Shown: one piece after another, positions 1 to 11,037 of the stretch | Layout of the letters: every line of letters starts with the position of its first letter | Numbering within the stretch: position 1 is the first letter of the stretch | DNA from: Cyprinodon diabolis | Lineage: Eukaryota; Chordata; Actinopteri; Cyprinodontiformes; Cyprinodontidae | DNA length: 64,000 nt | Assembly: GCA_030533445.1 (NCBI GenBank) | Contig: CM060064.1 | Span: 7,237,879 to 7,301,878 of the forward strand | Reading direction: 5' to 3' | Notes under the pieces: model-generated | The model's input: only the letters and a program-made list of their open reading frames with translations | Databases searched by the model: none | What the model was told of the DNA's origin: nothing | Translations under genes and position numbers: made by a program

Positions 1-2409
1 GTATTCTACACTTTGGCTTGTTCTGATTTGAGAAATGCCACCAGCTGTGATTTTGGAGTCATTTACTGTCAAAAGCTTAGTTTCCATATTGTTTGATACT
101 GCTGCAGTGCAGTAGATTTGTCTCCCAGGAGGAAAATCTTTAAATGTTCAGGAGTAAACAAAAGGAGACAGATTTAATTGGACTCTAAGGGAAAATATCA
201 ATTCAGGCGAGCTCACCGGTAATGTGTGAAAAAACATGCTGGAAAGACTTAGTTTTCCTCATTAGGATTTAACAAGAGTTTAAAGTGACCTTCTAAGTAA
301 AATGCAAAGAAACTGAAAATGCACCTCTAAAATTGTAAATCTATTCATAAAAAGTACATATGGTTATTCAAGCCTAATTAGTTTGTTTTTTTAGCACAAG
401 AAAACAATGTCATATTATAATAGGGCAAATATGTGACAGTTTTGACTTGTACATGTAAGAATAATGATTATAAATACTGTTGTTTTTTCAATTTTTGGTA
501 CATTAATCAGAAGTGTTGCTTTCAATGCTCACTAAAGAAGAAGAAAAAGAGAAATGGAATTCACTGCATCTAATTTCAGTTAAAAATTAAAACACCAAAA
601 GACAAATAACAAGAAATATTTTTTTATATATGTATTTTTCTATGAAGCTAAAATCAATGCAAAATAATCAGTGCTTTGATGTAAGCAAGGAGCAAATTAT
701 GTAAATGGTTATTTAAAAATGTGAAATAAAGAAAATTAGATCTCTAGAATGCAGCTTGTAAGGGAAATCTGAACAAATAAGATAAGAAAATATCTGTGAA
801 CTTTTTTTGAAATGATCATATGATAATATATAAGAATATAATGATCAGGTAAAAAAAACATACTGAAAAAATATATGACTGAAATTAAAAAAACTAATTT
901 GAAAAAAAAAATCTACTAAAACTGAAACATTAAACTATGAAAAACTTTTTTTAAATATCAATTGTTTTTTCTGGATTACAGAAATAACACTTTCCAGTTA
1001 TAAAATGTATCTTTGAAACAAGAAGAGAACAAAAATTTACTCCATTTGATGAAAGTAGATTAAAACTGAACATAAAAAAAAAACGTTTCGGGTTCATCAC
1101 TAACTTTGAAGAATCAGATCTAACAGCTTTGAAAATTCTCATCAATTGTGTTTTTTAAATGTTTACTAGAAGAATTTAAGACCATGGCAACTATATCAAC
1201 TATACAACAGTGTGTTTGCTCATTAAAGCTACGATTCAGATAAAACTGAAAACCGAAAAAAGTTTGATGCATATAAAACAACATGTCCTTTTTTTCTATG
1301 TATTTTTGCGATTTAGTTTTAAATCACTGGGATAAAATCCACCATTCTTATTTGTGTCTAACCCCTCCTTCAAGGTCTTCTGGTATTATGGGAAAAAATA
1401 GCCACAGTAGAGCAAATTGAATGGGTTTATGAATAAGATTGGGATTAACTGGGATGATCGGGAGGATGAGGATTATTGGTAATTATGCTGCTATAAAGTT
1501 GCCCATATGTTGTAGTTACTAATTTGAACTAAGTGTGAAAAAGTTTTGTGTAGAACTTTATCCGCCTTGCAGACAGAACTATGATGATCTTTGTGTGTTA
1601 GCGACCTTTGCAACTCAAGTAATAAAAAAATCTGTCCATATCTGCATGCCAGATTATCAAATTAATTCAGATGACTAGTCTGATATCCCTGACAGAAAAA
1701 CAAAAACAAAAAAAAGGAATTTAGCTTTCTTTCAAAAGCTTCTATAACATTAAATCCTTCCATCAATGCCCATAATTAATTACTGTTTTTTTTAATCAAA
1801 CACATAAGTTTATCAAAAAAATAAATAAAAGTATCTTTAACTCTCTCGTTTAAGGTTGGAATAGTTTGGCTTCAATAGATTAAAAGCTATGCTATGACAT
1901 GAAATGAAAAAAAGTAAAAAAAAAAAAAAAAATCTGCTTTCTTAAACTTAAAATAATGATGCAGAAGAAAAATAATAATAAAAAAAAAGATAGGAAACCC
2001 TGTATAAGCAGAATCCAATAAATAAAAATTGCCTCTGATTGGTTGTTGGTGTGGCTGCCAGTACGTTTAAGATACTATGTCAGTCATCAGTAACAGCACT
2101 TCTCTCCTCCAACAGACTTATGAGTATGTGACACACGCTGACAGGAAAGGAAATGAACTGGCCCCTGCTCTGGACATGAACAAACAGGAGGGGTTGTAGA
2201 CAAGGGGCCAACAGGGGCCAGTACCCCTGTGAAGCAGTTTCTGGCCCCTGTTCTGAAAACATGATCAATTTCTTGAAATGATACAGTATGTGCTGACAGA
2301 GGAGACTATGAGTCATTGGTCCCTGAAAAATCTTTAACTCTACAGTTTAACAATTATTTAAAAATGAATATGGCTTCAGTCATATGAGGATGGGATCATA
2401 GTTTTCATC
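1..2409. other. AT-rich intergenic sequence, no gene seen
   Basis: Low-complexity A- and T-rich sequence with many short homopolymer runs. The few open frames are short, low in complexity and resemble no protein I know. In conserved vertebrate gene order this is the side of KCNS2 where STK3 would be expected, but I see no STK3 exon. Confidence 0.6.
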
Positions 2410-2417
2410 TTCTAGAT

Positions 2418-2791
2418 CAGGGCTTCCCAAATGTTGGTTTAGGAGCTCTTCAGGGGTAGGGGGGTTGCAATATGTTTTTTTCATTAAATGTGCTGTGATC
2501 CCTGAAGTATATGGACAGCCAGAATGTTTCCAAATACATAAATGTGGATGTCCAATAAATCAAATAGGTGTAATATTATTTATTTTACCAATATAGCACT
2601 AAATTGTAAAATTCAAAATTTATCAAAAATATATTTAAAAAAAATGAGTTAGTGATGTACATTGATTAAAAAAAAAAATTGGTACAAAGTGAAATTTTAA
2701 TCAAAAATGTCAAATTTCAGTGTATTTTTGGGGTCTCCATTTGGTTTCAGTGGTATTTTGGGGTCATGGCTAAAATGTTTAGGAAACCCTG
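2418..2791. mobile_element. hAT-like miniature element (374 bp)
   Basis: The ends are imperfect inverted repeats: the left begins CAGGGCTTCCCAAA and the right, reverse-complemented, begins CAGGGTTTCCTAAA. An 8-bp duplication flanks it with one mismatch (TTCTAGAT at 2410-2417, CTCTAGAT at 2792-2799). CAGGG-type ends with an 8-bp duplication are typical of the hAT superfamily. There is no transposase frame, so it is non-autonomous. Confidence 0.75.
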
Positions 2792-3486
2792 CTCTAGATC
2801 AAAAGCCTGCAATGTTGGCTTTGTGGCTCATTTAATATAAGTTTTCAAAATTTTTTACACCCCTATTAAAAAAAACACTCACCCCACCCTGGCCCCCTCT
2901 ATAAATGTGGTCTTCTGTGAACAAAACATGGAAATCTAACAGGGTTTTCATTTTTAATGTATTTAGTTTAGACCACATTTGCAACATCACACATAAACAT
3001 CAATTTAGCTTTAACAGAGAAACACTGGGACCTTTTTTTCTTATCCAAAGTGCAGCTACATAATGGATCACGGTCATAATTAAACTGTAGACAATAAAAC
3101 ATTACTGTCTATTTGGTGTCTCTGAATACATATTTGACTACTTTAATGAGTGGACTTTTGAGTGTAAAACCTTGGATTAGCCTACTTCCAATGAGGTCCA
3201 GTGAAGTTATAATAATTTTCTTTACCCACAGAAAGACAGATTGTACAGAGTTTTGAGATTTTTACAGAGCACTGGAAGGCTAACAGCTAACCCATCAGGA
3301 GGCTGTGTTTTTGCTAATCTAATCGATTAAACCACATATACATTAACAGATAATATTGTGTTCAAATGTATACAACTTTGTTACCAATAATGCCACTGTT
3401 TTAGGACTTGGAAGTTAAATCCCCCCAACTAAGGTATGCCATCATTTTTCAGTGCCAAGCTTGAACATTGGAGGTAAATTAAAATA

Positions 3487-3820
3487 ATGGCTATGTCCAA
3501 TTGTCCACTCTAACCCCTAAATCCCTCAGTCACTACATAGAGCAGTGACTATATAGTGGACTTTAAAGGGACAGATGGTCACTACTTTTCGCTCTCTATT
3601 GATCAGATAACTCCCCCTTCGCGCAAGGTGCCTACACCATCTTTGTAATTTGTTACTGCTATAACCAATCCCGTGATGCTTGGCGAGGAGACCTCTCGCC
3701 AAGCAATCTGGGATATATCTGCTCATCTGGTGACCATGGATGATTACTACTTTTCAAGATGCATTGTGGGAAACTTTGAGTCCACTATAGGGATTAGGGC
3801 AGACGTTCGGACACAGCCAT
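3487..3820. mobile_element. Miniature inverted-repeat element
   Basis: The left end ATGGCTATGTCCAATTGTCC is mirrored at the right by GGACACAGCCAT, with further inner complementarity (CCCTAAATCC against GGATTAGGG). The middle (about 3625-3710) resembles the stretch at 62711-62820, including a variant of GCGAGGAGA. The target duplication is unclear, so I do not assign a superfamily. It has no coding capacity. Confidence 0.55.
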
Positions 3821-4592
3821 AGAGTAAAAATGTGGCATCAGGAGGCACTTTTTTTGTAGTAATACACCATCTTTCTGTATCGCTGCCGAAGACTGAATTT
3901 GTTTTTTTTAACTTTACCCAGAAACTGTCCAAGATTCCTAAGAGGCATCCAGAACTCAATAAGAAATGGCAATAACAGCTTTTTCTTTCTTTCTTTCTCT
4001 CTCTCTTAGTCTGCCCCTGACAGCCTATCTCAATAAAATTATGTAACTGCATGAGCTTTCTGGGTATTTAAAACGGAGAAATTTTATTAGCAGCTTCTAT
4101 CCAATATTTCTAAGCACCAAGACAACAACCACAGCAATCTTCCCTACGTGGAGGCGTCATAGAAAGCTGCAGTTTTGGAAACGGATCAATCTCTACCAAG
4201 GACAAATCTCCATAATTTTCTGATTTGTTTTGAGAAAGTAAAATATACTAAGCTGCTGACCTTGCTTCGCTTCAAGGATCTCTGTTCTATTGACTCAGAG
4301 TGATACAACATAGTTCTGCTTCCTGTAAGGAAACAACAATCATCACTGATAATAACTTCACAGAACCTCAATAAAACAAAGCCAGTTTGCACGTTTTAAA
4401 AGTGCAGGTGAGTGATCATAAGTTTTTTTCTTCTGATACTTTAAGCTGTCACACAGGAACTGACACACGTTAACATTATTGCACTGAGCTACAGAGAGGC
4501 AAGCTGTGGAGGGGCGGTGTCATCCAGCGGTGTCAGCACCCTGGACAGCTCCTCAAGCAGCCTCATTGAGAATGAATCAGTTTCACAGAGCT
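3821..4592 (-). other. Presumed 3' UTR / downstream region of KCNS2
   Basis: This lies directly after the KCNS2 stop codon on the minus strand. One possible polyadenylation signal reads AATAAA on the minus strand (plus-strand TTTATT at 4083-4088). A CT-rich run lies near 3985-4008. The true transcript end cannot be fixed from sequence alone. Confidence 0.4.
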
Positions 4593-6032
4593 TTACTGTA
4601 ATGATTCATTAAGACTCTGTTCACTGGGTGAACTCCGACTCATGTTGGACAAACTGGCCATTAGAGATTTGACTTTGTGAGCGTAATAGTTCCTGAGGTT
4701 AACGGACGGAACCTCTTTTAAACCATCGTCGAAGTCGCAGCTTCTCATTGCGATTTCTAGCTGCTTTTGTCTTTTGTAGAAAAGGGAAAACTTGTTGAAA
4801 ATTAGCGTGATTGGAAGCACAACAACTAAGATCCCGGCCAGGATGCAGGCTGAGGCGGTTAATTTGCCCGCTATAGATACGGGCACCACGTCTCCGTAGC
4901 CCACGGTGGTCATGCTGACGGTGGCCCACCACCAACAGGAGGGGATCGTGGAGAGATCCTCGCTGTCTTCTTTCTCCACCGTGTAGGCCATCACGGAGAA
5001 AAACGACACACCTACAGCCAGGTAGAGAAGCAACAGGCCTACTTCCTTGTAGCTGTTTCTGAGGGTGGCCCCCAGGGAGCGCAGCCCGGTGGAGTGTCGG
5101 GCCAACTTCAGGATGCGAAATATTCGCATGAGCCTCAGAACTTGCGCCACCCGCCCCAGGTTCGCCAGCGCGGGGGTGCTCTCCGCCACCAGGTTGATGA
5201 GGAGCGTCAGATAAAAAGGAAGTATTGACACCAAGTCTATGACGTTGAGCGGATGATCGAAGAAGCGCAGGAGATCTGGAGCCACTATGAACCGGGCCAC
5301 CAGCTCCAGAGTGAACCAGCCGATACCAAAATGCTCCACTGTCTCAAACCGTGGGTCCTCCGTGGGCTCGCCCTTGCTGTCCATAACGCTGAACTCGCTC
5401 ATGCTGTTCATACACATAGTGGCAATAGAGCCCAGCACCACCAGGATGGAAAGGATGCTGATGATACGACTGGCCACAGAGTAACCGGGGTTATCCAGCA
5501 TCAACCAGACGCGCCTCCGTGCGCTGCCTAACAGCTGCTTGTCAAACTTGGTGGCGTCGTTGTAAAACTCCAACAGATCATCGAAGGAGGAAGTGGTGCT
5601 CCCATCATCGCTCCTGTCCTCCCAGTTCCCCCTGTCCTGGTCCATTTTCCTGCAGTGGTAGGCGCTGCTACAGCAGGAATCGATGAAGAACTCGTTGATG
5701 CCCCAGTATTCGATCTCCTGGCTGAAGGAGAAGATGCATAACTCGGCCATGACGTGAAGCCGCCCCGTGTTGTAGAAATTCAGCACATAGGGGAAGAGAG
5801 TGGGGTTCCTATCGAAGTAAAACTCCTTCTCCGCATCGTCGTAGTCGTCGCACAGCTCCAGGATGGACTCTTTGGACTGGCACTGGAGGAGACGCGCCAG
5901 CCTGGTCTCGGGGAAACGGGAGAGCGTGTCCGACTGGAGACGCTTCTTGAAGCCGCCCACGTTGATGCGAATGCCAGCGTTGTCGTCCACCCGAGACCCA
6001 CCGGCCGTGTCCCCAAGGACCTGACCTGTCAT
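4593..6032 (-). CDS. kcns2: KCNS2, potassium voltage-gated channel modifier subfamily S member 2 (Kv9.2)
   Basis: This encodes an electrically silent Kv subunit. Members of the family do not conduct alone but join Kv2 subunits at the plasma membrane and alter their gating. The 479-residue protein is close to the mammalian length (about 477) and lies in one exon. Visible parts are a T1 tetramerisation domain (about 22-122) with the non-Shaker zinc motif H93, C99, C120, C121; S1 about 186-208; S2 234-252; S3 264-282; S4 with R294, R300, R303, R306, K309 and R312; S5 330-353; filter TVGYGD at 376-381; and S6 390-415. The S6 bend reads LPIT (P407) instead of the PxP of conducting Kv channels, which is the silent-subunit signature. 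The start was chosen at MTGQ because it matches the family. The frame stays open upstream to 6218, but that extension is unlike channel sequence and is probably 5' UTR. NIPAL2 lies divergently to the right. Confidence 0.96.
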   Translation of the reverse strand: MTGQVLGDTAGGSRVDDNAGIRINVGGFKKRLQSDTLSRFPETRLARLLQCQSKESILELCDDYDDAEKEFYFDRNPTLFPYVLNFYNTGRLHVMAELCIFSFSQEIEYWGINEFFIDSCCSSAYHCRKMDQDRGNWEDRSDDGSTTSSFDDLLEFYNDATKFDKQLLGSARRRVWLMLDNPGYSVASRIISILSILVVLGSIATMCMNSMSEFSVMDSKGEPTEDPRFETVEHFGIGWFTLELVARFIVAPDLLRFFDHPLNVIDLVSILPFYLTLLINLVAESTPALANLGRVAQVLRLMRIFRILKLARHSTGLRSLGATLRNSYKEVGLLLLYLAVGVSFFSVMAYTVEKEDSEDLSTIPSCWWWATVSMTTVGYGDVVPVSIAGKLTASACILAGILVVVLPITLIFNKFSLFYKRQKQLEIAMRSCDFDDGLKEVPSVNLRNYYAHKVKSLMASLSNMSRSSPSEQSLNESLQ

Positions 6033-7120
6033 GTCTATAAAGGACGGGGGACGCACGCATACCACAGGCGCGCGGCGCACAGAGATACAAGGATGGAAGG
6101 AGGAGACAGAAAGGAGGAGAGTGAAAGACCAAATCATATTTTTTTTTTTTAAAACGGACAGAAGGAGACGCACGATCACAGACAGGGAGAGAAGAGAAGT
6201 TATTTCAACTGCACACAATGATAAATTATTAATTATTTACATTCTAGATACGAAATGAATTGCTTTCCCCTAGTCTGTTTCAATAAATAAAGAAGAGTTT
6301 TATACAGCATTTTAAACAAAGGCAGATGGAGACAACTTACTTTAACGTTTGATCAGTTCTCCGATTTCTCCATAAAAGTCCTCATTTTTAGTGATGGCTT
6401 ATCGCAGTTATGAGAAAGAAATTTGCCTCCAGACAGGGAACAATATCTGCTCCTTTAAGTATCTAAAAGCCACCGAAGGCTTGCTGCATCTGTCTGTCCT
6501 TACATCCTTCATTCGTGAGGGGTTTGCAGCACCTCCAGCTACAGGTAGGCTATATTTATTTCAGTAAATTCAGGGAAGGCAGAGGGACTGATACGCCCTG
6601 ACAGTCGCCTCTGTTTGAGCAGGGGGAATTCCTCTCTGTGTTTCTCTCTTGCTCTTCTTTCTATCTGTTGCTGCGCAGCAACACGTAGCTCACTCTCTTG
6701 CTCTCCTCTGCACCGCCCTCCCGATGTGATCTCAACATCATGGTGCTGAAGGCGTAGCTCAGCCTGTGTGCGCAAGGAATCACCAACCAACCCACAGCGC
6801 AGAGCACCTGCAGTTGTGGAGCTCTACAAAGGTCACAAGCGGGGGAAAAAACGCCTTTAAAGTCTCTCTTAAAACTTTTTAGATCTTAATGAGAACTAAC
6901 TATATAAAAACAGCCCTCTTATTTACAAAAAAACAGAAATCAGATATCTGTTGGATCTGTTTAGTTTATGCAATATGGTCATTTTAGGCATTATTGCCCC
7001 TCATTTAACGTAGTTACTTGGTTCTCCTTATCTGTTCATTTGCTCCTTTGTAACATTCAATCATCAAGCTCTTTAACATATTGTTGGAGGAATTTAGGAA
7101 TAAAGAGCCCAGGCAGAGGG
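6033..7120 (-). promoter_or_regulatory. 5' flank / 5' UTR region of KCNS2
   Basis: This is the sequence upstream of the KCNS2 start on the minus strand. About 6040-6110 is GC-rich with several CpGs. A perfect 16-bp palindrome, GTTGCTGCGCAGCAAC, lies at 6667-6682 and contains a TGCGCA core. Mammalian KCNS2 has a non-coding first exon; one may lie here or further right, but I cannot place a donor/acceptor pair with confidence. No TATA box is assigned. Confidence 0.35.
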
Positions 7121-7288
7121 GAGTGGCAGCCTAGTCGTTAGGGCATAGGGCTTGGAATCCTGATTTTGTGAGTTCAAATCCCACTCCCACAGACTGCCAC
7201 TTTGGGTCTCTGAGCAAGACCCTTAACCCCTGGGTGCTGCACAGTGGCAGCCCACTGCTCCCCAATAAGATGGGGTTAATACAGAGAG
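7121..7288 (+). repeat. tRNA-derived SINE
   Basis: The head has a tRNA-like promoter: an A-box-like TAGTCGTTAGGGC near 7132 and a B-box-like GAGTTCAAATCCC near 7169. The body, with GGGTGCTGCACAGTGGCAGC, resembles a core shared by several teleost SINEs. A poorly conserved tail follows TGGGGTTAAT. This is a retrotransposed repeat, not a functional tRNA gene: the cloverleaf cannot be completed. Confidence 0.7.
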
Positions 7289-8861
7289 TTAATTTATCCA
7301 TTGTGAGATCATTAAAATTCCATTTATTATTTAGCATCCTCTCTGCAAAGCTCATCACAAATAACAAATCAAAGAGACATATAATAGTATTTCATCTGTT
7401 TTCCAGTTGTGTAAAGCAAGCCAATAGAATCTAACAGATACTGCATGATAGTTTAACCAATGCTAACATGTTTTTCGCTGTTGTTCAGAAAACTATGTTA
7501 GGATTAATTTGATTAAGGGTGCATGACCCTGTTAAACAGTTCTTCTGTTAGGATAAAAAGTCCTCTTCATTATGTATGTACCCAAGATTTTGGAATTAAA
7601 TAAAAGTGATGATCTTGATCTAAGAATAAAGTGTAATATTTTGATATGGCTCAGTCATGGATGTCTCAATGATGATGTGATTTGATGGGGAAGACTGGGC
7701 GTATAAAAAGTTTCTTTAATTTTGATTTGGGGCCGACTTCATGGAGATAACCAGTTGATAAGGGCTGCCATCTCTAACCCTGGTCTGTCAAAATCTGTTG
7801 TTTTGTCTTATGGGTACTTAATATACATTATGAAGTGTTATATAAAGAGTTTGTCCCGAGTGATCTCTTCTCATGAAAGGATCAGGAAGAGAAAGCTTAA
7901 AAAGGTGTAAACAGAGCTTTCCTTTACATTTTAGACAACTTATATTTCTATAAGGTTTAAAACACTAATAAGATGTTGTCTTTATGTGTTTCCTTTAATG
8001 CTCCATACATTTAATTGCTACAAGATGACCAAAGAGCCCTTTAAAATGATTCCCCTTGTCTCTAATAGCTCAATTTTCTTAATAGAACAAACCTAGCTGA
8101 AGAAGTTAAAAGGGTTCTTACCTTGTTTATTCCATCAGGCACAACAATAGAAAGTTAAGTTTTCATTTTTGCACTTTTGCAAAGTGCAAAAATGCATATT
8201 GCTGATTTACATTATTGGAGACCTTCTACATAAGACAAAGGCTTTGCTCCTAGGATTTAGTCAATGTTTCATTGAAATTTACCAATAATATCACCAAACT
8301 GAATAGAAAATAAGAACAGAGCAAGCCTATGTAACGCATGCCGGTTACATCACCTGAAATGGCCGCACAATTACGTCTAATCCTCCTTGAAAAGGTCTGA
8401 GCCTCTAGTTTCCAATGATGCTGGGCATTAGGGGCTCTGGCTAAAAATGAATACCTGCTCTTGCATTACTCCCAGAGTCACATGTCAGGTGGAATTTTAC
8501 ATCTAATTTTATTTGTTTACACAGCTACAAAAAAAAAAAAGTATTTGTGAAAAATGAATAGAAACATGTTTTAGAAAATTTAAAGGCATGTTGATGAAAC
8601 ATGTGACTGTGTTTTGGCCATTTTTATAAATAGATAAACATCAGCAGGTATCAGTTGGGCCCTGTACCGGGCCTGCCTGGCTTAAGGGGTTAAGAATCAA
8701 CTTTTGAATAGGGAAATCGTTTGATAAAATACTATCTAACTAAATACTGTTTTGGTAAACTTTTTGCATTATGAACTGGAACCTGTATTTTGTTTTGTTT
8801 ACTTTTTTACCATTGCCAAGGAGGTTATGTTTTTAGTTGAGTTTGTGTGTTTTTTAATAAA
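7289..8861. other. Intergenic, no gene; one perfect short hairpin
   Basis: No credible coding frame. A perfect 14-bp hairpin with a 3-nt loop lies at 8164-8194 (left arm CATTTTTGCACTTT). Otherwise this is AT-rich, unremarkable sequence. Confidence 0.55.
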
Positions 8862-9391
8862 AAACAACATCAGCTACCATAACTATGCAGACGACACACA
8901 GCTTTACATCACCATGTCACCAGGTGACTATGAACCAATTCAAGCACTGAGGAAATGCTTAGAAGAAATCAATGCCTGGATGTGCCATAATTTTCTTCAA
9001 CTGAATAAAAACAAAACTGAAGTAATAATCTTTGGACCAATAGAGGAGAGATCTAAAGTTAGCACACAGCTTCAGTCGCTTCAGCTGGTAACCACTGATC
9101 AGGCCCGAAGTCTAGGTGTAGTGCTGGATTCAGACTTGAACCTCCAAAAGCATTTAAAGAAAATTACAAGGTCGGCTTAAATGACGAATGTCTCAGCATG
9201 ATCTGGAAAAACTAATCCATGCGTTTATTTTTAGTCGAATTGATTACTGCAACGGTGTTTTCACAGGTCTGCCTAAAAAGTGGATCAGACAGCTGCAGTT
9301 GATTCAGAACGCTGCTGCCCGTGTCCTCACTAAGACTAAGAAAGTAGAGCACATCACCCCGGTTCTACAGTCCTTACACTGGCTCCCTGTA

Positions 9392-10509
9392 CACTGTAAA
9401 AACAAAAAAGTTAGTTCAACTCAAAATTTCAAGGCAACCGGCTGCACAGAATTTTTGAGTTGAAGGTATCAACTTAATTTTTTAAGTTTTGTAGAACTAC
9501 ACTTATTAAGTTGTGTCAGCTAAGTTTTTCAAGTTCTGCCAACTACGTTTTTTTTATTCAAGTTACTGGAACTTTCAAGTCTGTAAAAACTTATTATTTT
9601 AAGTTCAGATTATCTGTAAAAGGTTATTTTAAATTCAGATTACCATCCCCTGTAATAACTTACATTTTTTAGTTTAAATCATCCACTGACAGTAAACCAT
9701 CCATCCATTTTCTTACACACTTGTCCCAAGTGAGGCAGGGTACACCCTGGACAGGTCACCACACACACAGGACTAACAACCATTCATGCACACACTCACA
9801 CCTAAGGACAATTTAGAGAAGCCAATCAACCTAACAGTCATGTTTTTGGAGGAAACCGGAGTACCAGGAGAGACCCCAGGTCAGGAATCAAACCCAGAAC
9901 CTTCTTGCTGCAAGGCAGCAGTGCTACCCACTGCGCCACTGAGCAGCCCTGACAGTAAAACAGTTAAATTTTTCATCTTTATTTGAACCACTTTGGCAAA
10001 AACAGGTTTACAATTCCACAATGTAAACAAGTAATCTTATGCTTAAAGCAAATCAGGTTTCAGCATATATTTTTTTACTTTCCAACTCCTGTTAAAACCT
10101 TACAAATAATGCAATATTGCCAGAGATGACAGGAAACCAGTGCCTTAGTCTTCTCTTGGACGAGTCCTCAGGGAAAGTTACCGCCAGCAGAGTGACCAGA
10201 TGGCTGAACCAAACTTTAGAAGGGAGCTCCTGGGAAAATCCATGGAAACCCTGTAGCAGCCGGTTGCCATGACAAATTTGAAATGAGCATGCGCAGATAA
10301 GTTGACCTCGCTCGGCCTGGGTGTCAACTACAACTTCTAAGTAAACTCAACTTAATTTATAGAATAAGATGAACTTTTCATCAGAAACTTATGAAAGTGA
10401 GTTCAACTGGCTCACAAAAGACAGTTCAAGTTCCAACTGGCAATTTTATTGTCAGTGAATGCAAAAATCTTAGTAAGGTGAACAATTTTGAGTTGTCGTT
10501 TTTACAGTG
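9392..10509. mobile_element. Non-autonomous DNA element inserted in the LINE, TA duplication
   Basis: The ends are inverted: left CACTGTAAAAAC, right GTTTTTACAGTG, with further subterminal similarity (AACTCAAAATT). TA flanks both sides (9390-9391 and 10510-10511). Removing the element plus one TA restores the LINE reading frame through LHWLPVSQRI, so the boundaries are secure. No transposase is present. It is rich in degenerate AACTT/AAGTT words. Superfamily uncertain (Tc1/mariner-like or another TA-targeting family). Confidence 0.8.
9697..9949 (-). repeat. Teleost interspersed repeat with CCATCCATCC end (copy 1)
   Basis: Starts CCATCCATCCATTTTC and ends in GCCACTGAGCAGCC. It contains the widespread block ACAATTTAGAGAAGCCAAT...GTCATGTTTTTGGA. 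Related copies in this window lie at 17088-17413 (opposite strand), 24052-24229 and 49988-50287. The ATGG-type tail suggests the 3' part of a non-LTR retroelement or SINE. It is nested inside the 9392-10509 element, so it is younger than that insertion or was carried by it. Confidence 0.65.
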
Positions 10510-11037
10510 TATCTCAGAGAATATACTTTAAAATACTTCTGTTAGTCTATAAATCTCTGAATGGCTTAGCACCTAAATACATCACAGACTTGCTATCAGT
10601 GTATCAACCCTCCAGACCACTCAGGTCTTCTGGCTCCAGCCTGCTCTGAAAACCTAGAACCAGAACTAAACATGGAGAAGCAGCATTTAGTTCCTATGCT
10701 CCACTTATCTGGAACAAATTTCCAGAAAACTGTAAAAGTGCGGAAAGCCTGAGTTCCTTTAAATCAAGACTAAAAACACATTTGTTTAGGATTGCCTTCG
10801 ACGGTTCTAGTTAAACAGTTCAACTAAAACATATTTTCTTTAATCCAACTGTTTTTAATATTCTCTTTTTTTTGTTTCTGCATTTTTTATTTTATTTTAT
10901 TTATTTTTTGTTTCTTCATTTTTTCCTACTTGCTTTGATTCTGTTTTATCTTCCTGTATTTTAATCATGTAAAGCACTTTGCATTGTCTTTGTACTGAAT
11001 TGTGCTATACAAATACATTTGCCTTGCCTTGCCTTTG

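Larger units (their letters stand above)
8862..11037 (+). pseudogene. 5'-truncated L2-like LINE remnant, split by a DNA element
   Basis: Translation shows the C-terminal half of a non-LTR reverse transcriptase: the catalytic YADDTQLYI near 8876, then a region ending in ITRSA, a stop and small deletion near 9178-9188, and SRIDYCNGVF...QNAAARVLT...LHWLPV up to 9391. After a 1118-bp insertion the reading resumes at 10510 and runs on to a 3' end with a short TTGCC/TTGCCT tail near 11020-11035. YADD with LQLIQNAAARVLT-type motifs is characteristic of L2/CR1-type LINEs in fish. The 5' end is missing and the frame is broken, so it is dead. Confidence 0.8.

Noticed and set aside
5253..6258. Long open frames antisense to KCNS2 (plus strand, up to 132 codons)
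   Set aside because: They overlap the strongly conserved channel coding sequence and have no recognisable domain; they are by-products of its GC-rich codon use.
7121..7200. Possible functional tRNA gene
   Set aside because: A- and B-box-like sequences exist, but the arms do not pair properly and a SINE body follows.
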